Of a stretch of 64,000 bases of DNA, positions 8,458 to 17,418 are shown in pieces. Source of the DNA: Virgibacillus sp. NKC19-3 (GTDB lineage Bacteria > Bacillota > Bacilli > Bacillales > Amphibacillaceae); assembly GCF_019837165.1 (NCBI RefSeq), contig NZ_JAGYHC010000001.1, forward strand, positions 3,720,001 to 3,784,000, written 5' to 3'. The position numbers and the translations under genes were made by a program. The stretch's first letter is position 1; the number at the start of each line of letters is the position of its first letter. The notes under the pieces are model-generated. The model was not told the DNA's origin. It was given only the letters and a program-made list of their open reading frames with translations, and ran no database searches.

Positions 8458-9294
8458 TCAATCCTGCAAAAATGTTAAAAGTGCCTCATTAAATTCTTTG
8501 GGATGCGTTGCATTTAAACCATGTGAACCGCCTTTTATTAAGGCTAATTTACTTCCCGGAATCGTTTCATGCGTCCGCTGTCCGCTGGCTTCAAATGGTA
8601 CAATTCCATCTGAGTCGCCATGAATAACAAGCGCAGGTATCGTACATTTAGCTAGATCTTCTCTAAAATCTGTCTTACCAAAAGCAGAAATACAATCCAA
8701 CGTTCCTTTAGGCGAAGCCCACTCTGCGATAGCTCTATTGTATAATCGGAACGGTTCACTTACGAAGTCAGTTTGATCCCCACCAGCGAAAAAGGTTTTT
8801 GTAAACCCATCAAGAAATGCAAGGCGATCCTGCTTCACCCCGTTTTCAAATTCCTCAATTGTTGCATCATCCATCGGACCATCAGGGTTATCCTCTGACT
8901 GATATAAATAAGGTGGGACAGCGCCGGCAAATACAGCCTTCGTCACTCTACTTGTTCCATAGGTAGCGATATAACGTGCCACTTCACCACCACCCATGGA
9001 AAAACCAACAAGCGTTACATCTTGAAGATCTAATTGTTCCAATAACTGATGTAAATCCGCAGCCAACGTATCATACTCGTATCCATGCCATGGTTGAGAA
9101 GAGTTCCCAAATCCTCGGCGATCATACGTAATGACTCTGTATCCTGCTTCTACGAGCGCTGGAACTTGATATTCCCAGGAGCGACTACTTAATGGCCAAC
9201 CGTGAATGAATACAACTGGTTTCCCGGTGCCATGGTCCTCATAATAAAGTTCGATTGCTGCTTGATTTTCTTTTCCTACAGTGATTTTTGCCAA
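8458..9294 (-). CDS. Alpha/beta hydrolase, non-heme chloroperoxidase/arylesterase type
   Basis: A 278-residue cytosolic alpha/beta hydrolase. Visible are the oxyanion motif FIHGWPLSSRSWEYQ (about 28), the nucleophile elbow GFSMGGGE with Ser near residue 98, the acid in VIHGDSDGIVPFE and the His in GGSHGLNATHP. The stretch GPMDDATIEEFENGV is typical of the cofactor-free haloperoxidase/esterase branch, whose natural role is usually ester hydrolysis. It starts with TTG (complement of 9292-9294) placed seven bases after AAGGAGGG; there is no better ATG. Single gene; the 267 bases upstream hold nothing I recognise. Confidence 0.87.
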   Translation of the reverse strand: MAKITVGKENQAAIELYYEDHGTGKPVVFIHGWPLSSRSWEYQVPALVEAGYRVITYDRRGFGNSSQPWHGYEYDTLAADLHQLLEQLDLQDVTLVGFSMGGGEVARYIATYGTSRVTKAVFAGAVPPYLYQSEDNPDGPMDDATIEEFENGVKQDRLAFLDGFTKTFFAGGDQTDFVSEPFRLYNRAIAEWASPKGTLDCISAFGKTDFREDLAKCTIPALVIHGDSDGIVPFEASGQRTHETIPGSKLALIKGGSHGLNATHPKEFNEALLTFLQD

Positions 9295-9561
9295 TGTTAT
9301 TCCCTCCTTAACTATTTTAGGAGTGTTGCCAAGTCAGCTGCAATGCTTCCCATAAATAGTGAAGAACCATCAATATAGTAGAATATTACCCGTTGCATCT
9401 GTTTTACAAACATCATGCGTTTATTTCAACTACATACGAACCCAAGTCATTGCTGTTTATTCAGTATGAAGCAACAACTTGGAGAAAAATCTATACTGCG
9501 TTGTCTAAATATCGCTATAGATCTCAGTCTTTTTTCATGATTAATGAACGAAACGTTTCGG

Positions 9562-11247
9562 TTAAGAACTAGCCTTTCTCCGAATGACAAACAAAATAAT
9601 GCCAGAAGCCATGAGGAAGAATCCAGCTAATATAGGCAGTGGATAATCACTTGCTGTATCTGGGATTTCACCACCTTGGAAGTATTCTAAATGGCCTAGG
9701 CGAGACATGATTTTATCTGCAGCAGTTAAATCGCCATCTGGGTATAAAGCGCCCTCCCAATCAGCGTACATCGGGTTTGGGAACACGATGAATTGATTGC
9801 CGAACTCATCTTGCTCATCATACACCTGCTGATTTCTTGCTTCTAACGCTTGGTCTTTCGGAAAGCCTGTGAAGTCTGATAAATTATCACCGAAAAATAA
9901 CAAAATATCATGGTTCTCGTTAATGTCATCAAAGCGATCTTGTTTCCCTGTTTCATCTTCTTTTGTCAGCAATACATGGTCGTTGTCCACTTGGGGTGCG
10001 TCTAGTTTTTCTAGATTTTCTACTGTTACATCTTGCAGCCTATCGGAGCGTCCTGTTACATAATAAATCTCCACCCCTTGGTCATCCACATATTCAAGAA
10101 AATCCAAAGCACCGGGGAGTGCTTCTGCCTCTGCACTTTCCTGCCACTCATCGAGTGACGCTTGTCCGCCCGTTTTGGTCATTAAGGCGTTGTATGGACC
10201 GCCATTCAATACAGTTTCATCTAAATCAAGCACAATTGCAGGATCTTGTTTGTCTCCCTCTTCTAACGCAGCATCTATTTTTTCAGCTCCTATATTGTAT
10301 CCTTGATGATATAACGCTTCCGCTTCACCTGAAGTTTGATACCAAGCAATGGACATCACATTCTGATCTTGGAGTCTCTCGTCAAGCAATGTTGCAGCCT
10401 CAGATGAGTCATCTTTTGGACTGAAATAGGTTAAATGATCTTTGCGCACTTTCATTTTCTCTTCAGCTGTTAAATCACCATCCGGATATAAAGCATCTTC
10501 CCAATCACCATACATTGGATTAGGAAATACGATGAATTTATCTCCAAATTTATCCTGTTCATCGTTTACTTGGTTGTTGCGATCATCTAGCGCCTGATTC
10601 TTAGGAAAACCGGAAAAATCCGAGAGATTGTCTCCGAAAAATAAGAGAATATCATGATTTTCATCAACATAATCGAAGCGGTCTTGCTTTCCCGTTTCAT
10701 CTTCTTCTGTTAGCAATACATGATCATCGTTCGCTTGTGGTGCACCGATTTCTTTTAAATTTTCAACAGTTGCTTCCTGAAGTGTATCAGCTCGTCCAGT
10801 AATATAAAAAATCTCGACACCTTTTTCATCAGCATGATTAAGAAAATCCAAAGCGCCGGGTAGTGCTTCTGCCTCTGCACTTTCCTGCCAAGTATCCAAT
10901 GAGGCTTCTCCAGCTGTTTGGATATCTAAAGCATCAAAGGGGCTGCCATCTAAAACGGTCTCATCTAAATCCAGCACAACTGCAGGAGTCTTGTCAGTGC
11001 CTTCTTCAAGCTTCATGTCTAGCTTCTCTTTCCCAATATTATACCCTTGGTGAAATAAAGCGCTTGCTTCTCCAGCTGTTTGGAACCATGCCGTGGACAT
11101 CACGTTTTGATCCGTTAACTGCTCCTCCGGTGTTTGATTTTCAAGCCCATCCTGATTTTCCTCAGCTAACACATGACCATTGCCAATGAATAATGTAAAG
11201 GACAGTATAAAAGCGGTGAAAATACTCATGTTTCGTTTGGTATACAT
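9562..11247 (-). CDS. Tandem-duplicated HAD (class C/e(P4)-type) acid phosphatase with sortase-like anchor
   Basis: A 561-residue exported protein. A signal peptide (about 1-28) is followed by two homologous acid phosphatase domains (about 45-285 and 295-525), each starting DQNVMS. Both keep the nucleophile motif LDLDETVL and the late acidic motif FFGDNLSDF, so both look catalytic. The class removes phosphate from nucleotides and small esters outside the membrane. The C-terminus has IPDTASDYP, a hydrophobic helix and the basic tail RRKASS, a sortase-type wall-sorting layout with an altered LPxTG motif. RBS AAGGAGGAG fits ATG at 11247. It is a single gene; usual family members have one domain. 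Confidence 0.88.
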   Translation of the reverse strand: MYTKRNMSIFTAFILSFTLFIGNGHVLAEENQDGLENQTPEEQLTDQNVMSTAWFQTAGEASALFHQGYNIGKEKLDMKLEEGTDKTPAVVLDLDETVLDGSPFDALDIQTAGEASLDTWQESAEAEALPGALDFLNHADEKGVEIFYITGRADTLQEATVENLKEIGAPQANDDHVLLTEEDETGKQDRFDYVDENHDILLFFGDNLSDFSGFPKNQALDDRNNQVNDEQDKFGDKFIVFPNPMYGDWEDALYPDGDLTAEEKMKVRKDHLTYFSPKDDSSEAATLLDERLQDQNVMSIAWYQTSGEAEALYHQGYNIGAEKIDAALEEGDKQDPAIVLDLDETVLNGGPYNALMTKTGGQASLDEWQESAEAEALPGALDFLEYVDDQGVEIYYVTGRSDRLQDVTVENLEKLDAPQVDNDHVLLTKEDETGKQDRFDDINENHDILLFFGDNLSDFTGFPKDQALEARNQQVYDEQDEFGNQFIVFPNPMYADWEGALYPDGDLTAADKIMSRLGHLEYFQGGEIPDTASDYPLPILAGFFLMASGIILFVIRRKASS

Positions 11248-11647
11248 TCATTCTCCTCCTTTATATAGATTCTTTGATTAAATAAGTAATTCTACCATGA
11301 AATATAAATGCTAAACCCTTTTGGCGCAACCGTTTTCCAAAAAGAAACCGAGGTAGGAAAAACACCTCCATAATCGTTGCTAAAATTAGATGATTGGTCA
11401 TTCCACATTGGCGTAATCATCTGAAGGTAAACATCTTTTAATCTACGTTTACATTCATAGAATAAAAGATATTTTACAATTTGTTCGACTTAAGTATACC
11501 CTAATTGAATATAATTTTAAAGGTAATAATAACCAAATAGCTTGGAGAAGTAAAAAAGAGACTCACAAGGGCGAAATTCGTACATCGTTTATTATCTGGA
11601 TCTATTCTAAAATTACTTCAATGATGATAAAATATTTCATAATCAAA
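11248..11647. other. Intergenic region without a recognised gene
   Basis: About 400 A/T-rich bases between the phosphatase start and the T-box leader. It should hold the promoters of both units. I see short hairpin-like stretches (for example GAGGTAGG...CACCTCC at 11350-11372) but no frame with a good ribosome binding site and no named RNA. Confidence 0.5.
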
Positions 11648-11967
11648 TAGCGATGAAAAGAAGAGTATATGTGCTTGAGGCATAACAGAGAACTCCGTAA
11701 GCTGTGATGGAGGGTGTAAGAGCGCATAGAACCAAGTCTTGGAGCTGTACATAGGATATTGTTCTTCTGACGATTGATGATGTACCGGTTTCTCCCGTTA
11801 GCGAGATAGAGTATATCCTGCAATATATGCAATATATGTTGTCGGCGTACTTGAAAAGGTTTATTGTGGCGACACAAGAACAAACAGAGGTGGCACCGCG
11901 AACTTCTAAATTCAGGGAGTCTCGTCCTCAAGTCTAATCACTTGGGGGTGGGATTCTTTTTTGTTTT
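11648..11967 (+). promoter_or_regulatory. T-box riboswitch leader
   Basis: The leader has the T-box layout: a Stem I beginning about GAAAAGAAGAGTA with the AGTA loop-E motif, AGAGAACTCCG in the distal part, a specifier region ATAGAACCAAGTCTTGGAGC, and the T-box AGGTGGCACCGCG at 11888-11900 followed by a terminator. The UGGC of the T-box would pair with a tRNA ending GCCA, implying discriminator base G. The specifier is either CAA (Gln, by spacing and discriminator) or CCA (Pro); I cannot decide with certainty. Uncharged tRNA would open transcription of the MFS gene at 11997. Confidence 0.92.
11918..11967 (+). terminator. T-box regulated intrinsic terminator
   Basis: GTCCTCAAGT pairs with ACTTGGGGGTGGGA through Watson-Crick and G-U pairs around CTAATC, followed by TTCTTTTTTGTTTTT. 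The 5' arm overlaps the part of the leader that pairs with the T-box in the antiterminator. Confidence 0.85.
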
Positions 11968-11996
11968 TAAACCTTGAATTTAGGAGCTGATGATAC

Positions 11997-13208
11997 ATGA
12001 ATATGATGAAGTTGAAAAATCCCTTATTACTTCTGCTTGGTATTGGAATATCGAATTTGGATGCCTGGATTTATTTAATTGCCCTGAACTTGATTGTTTT
12101 GGATTTGACTGGATCACCATTAGCAGTATCCGTTCTTTACATCCTTATACCGATTGCCACCTTATGCACGAATTTTTGGTCGGGAAGTTTTATCGACAGG
12201 TTAAATAAAAGAAATTTGATGTTTTTCATAGACGTAATCAGAGCATTATTCATATTTTTACTTTCATTTATAGACTCGCTTGTTTTCATCTATGTAATAG
12301 TTTTTATCATTAATATGGCGAGTTCCATTTTTGAGCCCGTATCTATAGTTTATATGACGAAGCTTATACCTAAGTCGGGGCGGCATCGATTTAATGCTTT
12401 ACGAAATTTCATTAATTCGAGTGGTTTTATTTTAGGTCCGTCGGTTGCAGGTTTTCTGTTTATGATTGGGTCACCCTATCTAGCTATCCAATTAAATGCT
12501 TTAGCATTATGCCTATCAGCAATAATAATTCTGATGCTTCCTAATTTAGAATTAAGAAAAGAAAACGTCGTTGCTGATAAAGTTAGCATTAAAATGATCA
12601 GAAAAGATTTGAAGGAAATTCTTCGTTTTAGTAAGTCGAATATCCATATGACATTCATTTATATCCTTTTTAGTGGAATTACTGTTTTTATGACAGCGTT
12701 AGACTCTTTAGAAACTGCATTTGCAACAGAGGTTCTTTCTTTATCTGAAAGTGCTTATGGATTTCTTGTGAGCGTTGCTGGAATAGGAATTATAACAGGG
12801 TCATTAACAAATGCTTTATTCACCGGTCGTCTAAAACTTAATGTTCTTATTGGTTTTGGTGCACTATTTACGCCGTTAGGATATTTGGCCTTTGCGTTTT
12901 CACAGAATTTCATTTGGGCATCCATTGGTTTTTTCACATTAACATTTGCCTTATCATTCGCAAATACTGGCTTTTTGACTTTTTATCAGAATAATGTGCC
13001 AGTAGCTATTATGGGGAGGTTTTCAAGTGTTTTAGGCATGTTGGAAGCTTTGTTAATAACTCTATTCACTGCTGCTGTTGGGCTATTTGCTGAATTATTA
13101 GAGATTCGGCCAATCTATATTATAGGCTCGTTTGCATTTTTAATCTTAGGTTTTTGCCTTAACTTGGTTGTTTTCGATAAATCAAAAAGTGATTATTATA
13201 ATGCTTAA
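11997..13208 (+). CDS. T-box-controlled MFS transporter (DHA3/MFS_3-like)
   Basis: A 403-residue, twelve-helix major facilitator. The opening NPLLLLLGIGISNLDAWIYL and the cytoplasmic loop FWSGSFIDRLNKRNLMFF (loop 2-3 motif) resemble the DHA3 family, which includes macrolide exporters such as MefA. The substrate is unknown. AGGAG lies ten bases before the ATG at 11997; two further in-frame ATGs follow closely. Control by a T-box links expression to shortage of one charged tRNA, which suggests an amino acid or related metabolite as cargo; this is inference from regulation only. Single-gene unit. Confidence 0.85.
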   Translation: MNMMKLKNPLLLLLGIGISNLDAWIYLIALNLIVLDLTGSPLAVSVLYILIPIATLCTNFWSGSFIDRLNKRNLMFFIDVIRALFIFLLSFIDSLVFIYVIVFIINMASSIFEPVSIVYMTKLIPKSGRHRFNALRNFINSSGFILGPSVAGFLFMIGSPYLAIQLNALALCLSAIIILMLPNLELRKENVVADKVSIKMIRKDLKEILRFSKSNIHMTFIYILFSGITVFMTALDSLETAFATEVLSLSESAYGFLVSVAGIGIITGSLTNALFTGRLKLNVLIGFGALFTPLGYLAFAFSQNFIWASIGFFTLTFALSFANTGFLTFYQNNVPVAIMGRFSSVLGMLEALLITLFTAAVGLFAELLEIRPIYIIGSFAFLILGFCLNLVVFDKSKSDYYNA

Positions 13209-13348
13209 TGGAGAAATTCCCTTCAGCCGGTAAGTAGGCCCTTTATTCGTTACGCCGAATCTCAAATCACCCGAAGCGCCAGCCTATAAATAAAATTTGG
13301 ATTGTTGGGCAGTTTATGACCATCATACGTTTAAAGGGGAAATATACA

Positions 13349-14416
13349 ATGGTTAATAAACTATTTTTCATTCTGCTTATTATCGGATTACCATTATCGG
13401 TGATTGGGTCTTTGCTGGACTGGCCATCTGTTGTTATGTTCATTATTTACTGTCTAACCATTATTACGTTGGCTGGCTATATAGGGAGGGCAACAGAAAG
13501 TTTAGCGATTGTATTAGGACCACGAATCGGTGGGCTATTAAATGCGACATTCGGAAATGCTGTAGAACTCATTATATCGATTTTTTCTCTTAAAGCAGGG
13601 CTTATTGGCATTGTGCTAGCGTCTTTGACTGGTTCTGTCCTAGGAAACTTACTTCTTGTTGCGGGATTGTCTTTTTTTATAGGTGGTCTGAAATTCAAAC
13701 GGCAATCTTTTAATGTACATGACGCAAGACACAATGCAGCATTACTGATTTTCGCAGTAGTTGTCGCATTCGTCATACCAGAAGTCTTTACTCAAACGAT
13801 GGATGACCAAACTACTATGATACTGAGCATTGGAACATCTATTATCCTTATTGCTTTATACTTCGCCACGTTGTTCTTTAAGTTAGTAACACATCGTGGT
13901 ATTTACCAAAACAATAAAGATAGGGAAAACAAAGCAGCAAATCAGCAGGAAGAACCAGAATGGGGAAAAATGAAATCAATTATATATTTGGGTTTAGCCA
14001 CTATGGCTGTTGCTTATGTATCTGAAAACCTGGTCCACACCTTTGAGGCAGTAGGAGAAGCATTTGGTTGGACAGAATTATTCATTGGCGTTATTATAGT
14101 CGCAATTGTTGGAAATGCTGCAGAACATGCGTCTGCGGTCATCATGGCATTTAAAAATAAAATGGATGTTGCTGTCGAAATTGCGGTTGGATCCACCCTT
14201 CAGGTAGCAATGTTTGTCGCTCCATTACTCGTACTGATTTCCCTATTCTTTAACACATTCATGCCCCTTGTCTTTACATGGCAGGAGCTGATTAGTATGA
14301 TAACCGCTGTACTCCTTATGATCATGATCTCTATTGACGGGGAATCCAATTGGTTTGACGGTCTAGCCCTACTTGCTGCGTATTTCATTATGGGTATTGG
14401 CTTTTATTTACTTTAG
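13349..14416 (+). CDS. chaA: Calcium/proton exchanger (ChaA/YfkE type)
   Basis: A 355-residue cation/H+ antiporter of the CaCA superfamily with about eleven membrane helices. The two conserved alpha repeats are visible: GGLLNATFGNAVELIISIFS (about residue 55) and AIVGNAAEHASAVIMAFKNK (about 240), each with the GNA-E core whose Glu binds Ca2+. The family exports Ca2+ in exchange for protons at the cytoplasmic membrane. The start was moved from an upstream ATG (13316) to 13349 because AAAGGGG lies nine bases before it and the protein then begins MVNKLFFILL. A terminator follows at 14486. Confidence 0.9.
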   Translation: MVNKLFFILLIIGLPLSVIGSLLDWPSVVMFIIYCLTIITLAGYIGRATESLAIVLGPRIGGLLNATFGNAVELIISIFSLKAGLIGIVLASLTGSVLGNLLLVAGLSFFIGGLKFKRQSFNVHDARHNAALLIFAVVVAFVIPEVFTQTMDDQTTMILSIGTSIILIALYFATLFFKLVTHRGIYQNNKDRENKAANQQEEPEWGKMKSIIYLGLATMAVAYVSENLVHTFEAVGEAFGWTELFIGVIIVAIVGNAAEHASAVIMAFKNKMDVAVEIAVGSTLQVAMFVAPLLVLISLFFNTFMPLVFTWQELISMITAVLLMIMISIDGESNWFDGLALLAAYFIMGIGFYLL

Positions 14417-14485
14417 TGCCAGACGAGTCCATTTATTACTTAAATTACGCTATTTTCCTTGTAAGTAGAGTTAAAACAGTGTCTA

Positions 14486-14525
14486 AAGAGTGCTTGCATA
14501 CAGGTAGGATGCACACTCTTTTTTG
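14486..14525 (+). terminator. Intrinsic terminator of chaA
   Basis: AAGAGTG pairs with CACTCTT and an inner TGCAT pairs with ATGCA; TTTTTTG follows. Confidence 0.8.
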
Positions 14526-14587
14526 CGTTTGGGTAGATGGGGCGATACGGAAGCTAGAGTTTATACTCCCCCCCCAATTATCAATTA

Positions 14588-14755
14588 TCAGCAGGAACGC
14601 TTGGTTTATCAACGGTTAAAACTCAGTTATCAGCACTTCTATCACATCTTTCAGTATTAACACCAATGGCTTCAGCACTCACATCACGTTCATCAGCGTC
14701 AACAACAAAGATATCAGCACTCCCCTTCTATTCTTCAGCACTAACACCAAATTCA
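14588..14755 (-). repeat. 21-nt phased array D (SAE type), eight units
   Basis: TCA-led cores (mostly TCAGCAC) start at 14588, 14609, 14630, 14651, 14672, 14693, 14714 and 14735, exactly 21 bases apart; the other 14 bases of each unit vary. On the minus strand, in the heptad frame, the units read SAE, SAD, DAD, NTE, SAD and so on, but in-frame TAG and TGA codons break the frame. It lies in the convergent gap between chaA and tdh. Confidence 0.85.
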
Positions 14756-14814
14756 TTGCCCGCCGCTTCACCCAAAAAAACGCCCCCTTCATCAAAAGAG
14801 AGCGTCCTTTCACA

Positions 14815-15759
14815 TCATACAAGCTTTCCTGCCACTTTTTCCAGCATTTCTCTCGTCATCGTATCCATATCGTACACTGCCTGAAATCCCCACTCGTCTC
14901 TCGCCGCGGAAGCATCAATGCTATTTGGCCAACTATCTGCAATTTCCTGTCTGATGGGATCAACGTTATAGGACAATGTAAATTCCGGAATATGCTTCTG
15001 GATGGCGGCTGCAAAATCCTCCGGTGCTGCGGATATTGCGGTAATATTAAATGCATTACGAGAAATGAGCTTGCCTGGGTCCGCTTCCATCAATTGAATA
15101 ATGGCATCCAAAGCATCCGGCATATACATCATATCCATATACGTACCTTCACTAATATAGGAAGTATATGTTTTGTTTATCATCGCTTCATAGTAAATCT
15201 CAACAGCATAATCTGTTGTTCCACCACCTGGAGGCGTAACATGCGAAATTAACCCAGGATAACGAACACCACGGGTATCTACGCCAAAACGACTATAATA
15301 ATAGTCACAAAGTAATTCACCTGCGACTTTATTGACACCATACATCGTTGTAGGCCGTTGCAATGTATCCTGTGGCGTATTATCTCTTGGAGTGGATGGT
15401 CCGAATGCACCGATAGAACTCGGAGTAAAAAACTGCAGCTCAAGTTCCCGTGCTACTTCTAATGCATTAAAAAGACCACCTAAATTCAGATCCCATGCCA
15501 CTCTGGGGAAAGCTTCCGCCTTTGCTGATAATAGTGCAGCTAAATGCATCATTGTATCTACATTATATTTCTTAGCAACGGAAAATAATTGGTCCGCATC
15601 CATTACATCTACTACTTCAAAAGGACCTTCTCCTTCTTTTTCTTCCAATTCTCGTATATCCGTTCCAATCACATGTGACGTTCCATAGATTTCTCGTAAT
15701 TTCCCCACAAGCTCTGAACCAATTTGTCCAAGCGCTCCTGTAACAAGAATCTTTTTCAT
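14815..15759 (-). CDS. tdh: L-threonine 3-dehydrogenase, SDR/epimerase type
   Basis: A 314-residue NAD-dependent enzyme of the extended short-chain dehydrogenase family that oxidises L-threonine to 2-amino-3-ketobutyrate. The Rossmann motif [12 protein letters not shown] opens the protein, the catalytic pair is in [14 protein letters not shown] (Tyr-x3-Lys), and [18 protein letters not shown] is characteristic of this branch rather than of the zinc-type Tdh. It starts 31 bases after the stop of kbl, so the two form an operon in pathway order. RBS AAAGGG is modest. The 3' end faces repeat array D. Confidence 0.92.
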   Translation of the reverse strand: MKKILVTGALGQIGSELVGKLREIYGTSHVIGTDIRELEEKEGEGPFEVVDVMDADQLFSVAKKYNVDTMMHLAALLSAKAEAFPRVAWDLNLGGLFNALEVARELELQFFTPSSIGAFGPSTPRDNTPQDTLQRPTTMYGVNKVAGELLCDYYYSRFGVDTRGVRYPGLISHVTPPGGGTTDYAVEIYYEAMINKTYTSYISEGTYMDMMYMPDALDAIIQLMEADPGKLISRNAFNITAISAAPEDFAAAIQKHIPEFTLSYNVDPIRQEIADSWPNSIDASAARDEWGFQAVYDMDTMTREMLEKVAGKLV

Positions 15760-15790
15760 TTCCCAAACCCTTTCTCATCTGTTTGTAAAT

Positions 15791-16981
15791 TTAAATCAAG
15801 CCCATTTCCTTTCCAATCTTTTCATACATTGCAATAGCTTCATCAAGCATTTCTCTCGTATGTGCTGCGGTTGGCATATTACGCAGGCGCCCAGTCCCTC
15901 TTGGTACCGTGGGGAATACAATGGATTTCGCATACACACCTTCTTCAATTAAGCGTTTGCTGAAGTCCTGAGCTTTCTTTTCATCCCCAATCATACATGG
16001 TGTAATGGGGGTTTCACTTTTCCCAATATCGAAGCCTAATTCCTTTAATCCAGCTTTTAAATAACGGCTGTTATCCCATAATTGCTCATTTAAATCGGTA
16101 CTTTCCATGAGTATGTCAATCGCTTTTGTACTAGCAGCTGCATCTGCAGGAGAAACAGCTGTGGAAAACAAGAACGGACGGGATCGTACTTTCAACCAGT
16201 CGATCAAGTTTTCTTTTCCTGCAACATACCCGCCGACAACCCCAATCGCTTTGGACAATGTGCCCATTTGAACATCTACTTTATCTTGAAGGTTGAAATG
16301 TTTCACCGTTCCGGCGCCTTTTCCCAGTACTCCTGATCCATGGGCATCATCCACATAAGTAATCAGATCAAATTCTTCGGCGATAGCAACAATTTCAGGT
16401 AGTTTTGCAATATCACCATCCATGGAAAATACACCATCTGTAATGACCATCACTTTATTGTACGCGCCGGATTCTACTGCTTCCTTCGCTTTTTGACGCA
16501 GGTCATCCATATCCGAGTGATTAACACGAATGATGTTCGCCTTAGATAGGCGACAGCCATCAATGATGGAGGCATGATTTAATTCATCGGAAAGAATCGC
16601 ATCATTCTTATCCATCACTGCAGAAATGGCTGCCATATTACAATTAAATCCTGATTGATAAGAAATTGCAGATTCGGTCCCTTTAAAATCCGCAAGCTTT
16701 TTCTCCAGTTCAAGATGGAGATCCAGTGTTCCATTTATCGTACGGACTGCGCCTGCCCCTACACCATATGAAACTACTGCTTCTTTGGCTACCTCCCTTA
16801 AGCGTTCATCTGTAGCAAGACCTAAATAATTGTTGGATGAAAGATTAATTAGTACTTTGTCATTGATTGTGATCTTTGGTCCATTCGCTCCCTGAATCGA
16901 ATCAATTTCATTATAGAGACCGCGTTCTTTTAGATCAGTGATATGTTCATGTATAAACATATCCAATTTATTACTGGACAT
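15791..16981 (-). CDS. kbl: Glycine C-acetyltransferase (2-amino-3-ketobutyrate CoA ligase)
   Basis: A 396-residue PLP enzyme of the alpha-oxoamine synthase family that splits 2-amino-3-ketobutyrate with CoA into glycine and acetyl-CoA. Visible are [14 protein letters not shown] near the N-terminus, [10 protein letters not shown], and the PLP-lysine motif [16 protein letters not shown] (about residue 240). The C-terminal [19 protein letters not shown] matches the family. AAGGGGG lies nine bases before ATG. It is the first gene of the kbl-tdh threonine breakdown operon and has a cre-like palindrome just upstream. Confidence 0.95.
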   Translation of the reverse strand: MSSNKLDMFIHEHITDLKERGLYNEIDSIQGANGPKITINDKVLINLSSNNYLGLATDERLREVAKEAVVSYGVGAGAVRTINGTLDLHLELEKKLADFKGTESAISYQSGFNCNMAAISAVMDKNDAILSDELNHASIIDGCRLSKANIIRVNHSDMDDLRQKAKEAVESGAYNKVMVITDGVFSMDGDIAKLPEIVAIAEEFDLITYVDDAHGSGVLGKGAGTVKHFNLQDKVDVQMGTLSKAIGVVGGYVAGKENLIDWLKVRSRPFLFSTAVSPADAAASTKAIDILMESTDLNEQLWDNSRYLKAGLKELGFDIGKSETPITPCMIGDEKKAQDFSKRLIEEGVYAKSIVFPTVPRGTGRLRNMPTAAHTREMLDEAIAMYEKIGKEMGLI

Positions 16982-17001
16982 ACGAGCATACCCCCTTATT
17001 A

Positions 17002-17016
17002 TGTAAGCGCTTTACA
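17002..17016 (-). promoter_or_regulatory. cre-like palindrome (possible CcpA site) upstream of kbl
   Basis: TGTAAGCGCTTTACA is a palindrome with one extra base compared with the usual 14-base catabolite-responsive element. It lies about 20 bases upstream of the kbl start, a position where bound CcpA would repress. Carbon control of threonine breakdown would make sense, but the site is imperfect. Confidence 0.45.
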
Positions 17017-17192
17017 ATTAAAGTTTAACATAATTTCCTGAAAATGTTTACATGAATAATAGTGAAAATACCCACCAACTTAAACCTTACAAAATTGTAA
17101 GGTTAAAACCGAAATATGTCACCTAAATCTATGGTGAATTTCTATTTTCTTTATTATACTGTTCTATAGATAAGAATTTTGGAGGAATTAGA

Positions 17193-17324
17193 ATGAAAAA
17201 ACTATTAGTTGCATTATTTATAGCAATGATTCTGGGGGTTGGGATTGTAGGCTATGTACAGTCTGCAGATCAGCCAGGTGAAAGTATAGAGGATACCAGT
17301 AATTCCACTAGAATAATCTCTTAA
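17193..17324 (+). CDS. Small secreted or membrane peptide, 43 residues
   Basis: GGAGG lies seven bases before ATG at 17193. The frame encodes MKKLLVALFIAMILGVGIVG, a clear signal-peptide or single-helix start, followed by a short polar tail with acidic residues ending NSTRIIS. It ends 33 bases before a strong terminator and so has its own transcription unit. No family is recognised. The good start site, hydrophobic profile and terminator support a real gene; a signal peptide with only about 20 mature residues could be a secreted peptide or simply a small membrane protein. Confidence 0.6.
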   Translation: MKKLLVALFIAMILGVGIVGYVQSADQPGESIEDTSNSTRIIS

Positions 17325-17356
17325 GATGTAAATATATACGTTTGAAAATGGATAAA

Positions 17357-17407
17357 AAAAGGGAAGTATCCTACTAACAGATACTTTTTAACAGATACTT
17401 CCCTTTT
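17357..17407 (+). terminator. Bidirectional terminator between the small peptide and the LysM/3D gene
   Basis: AAAAGGGAAGTATC (17357-17370) pairs with GATACTTCCCTTTT (17394-17407), a perfect 14-pair stem with A and T tails on its two sides. It can serve both converging genes. The loop contains a second partial copy, AGATACTTTTTAACAG. Confidence 0.88.
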
Positions 17408-17418
17408 ATATGAGACTA

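Noticed and set aside
9550-9566. CGAAACGTTTCG palindrome near the phosphatase stop as a CcpA site
   Set aside because: It lies at the 3' end of the gene, lacks the TGNAAN-CG spacing of cre, and could be part of a weak terminator.
11602-11931. 109-codon minus-strand frame
   Set aside because: It is antisense to the T-box leader, whose conserved elements account for the sequence.
14416-14619. 67-codon plus-strand frame after chaA
   Set aside because: It spans the chaA terminator and the edge of array D and has no ribosome binding site.
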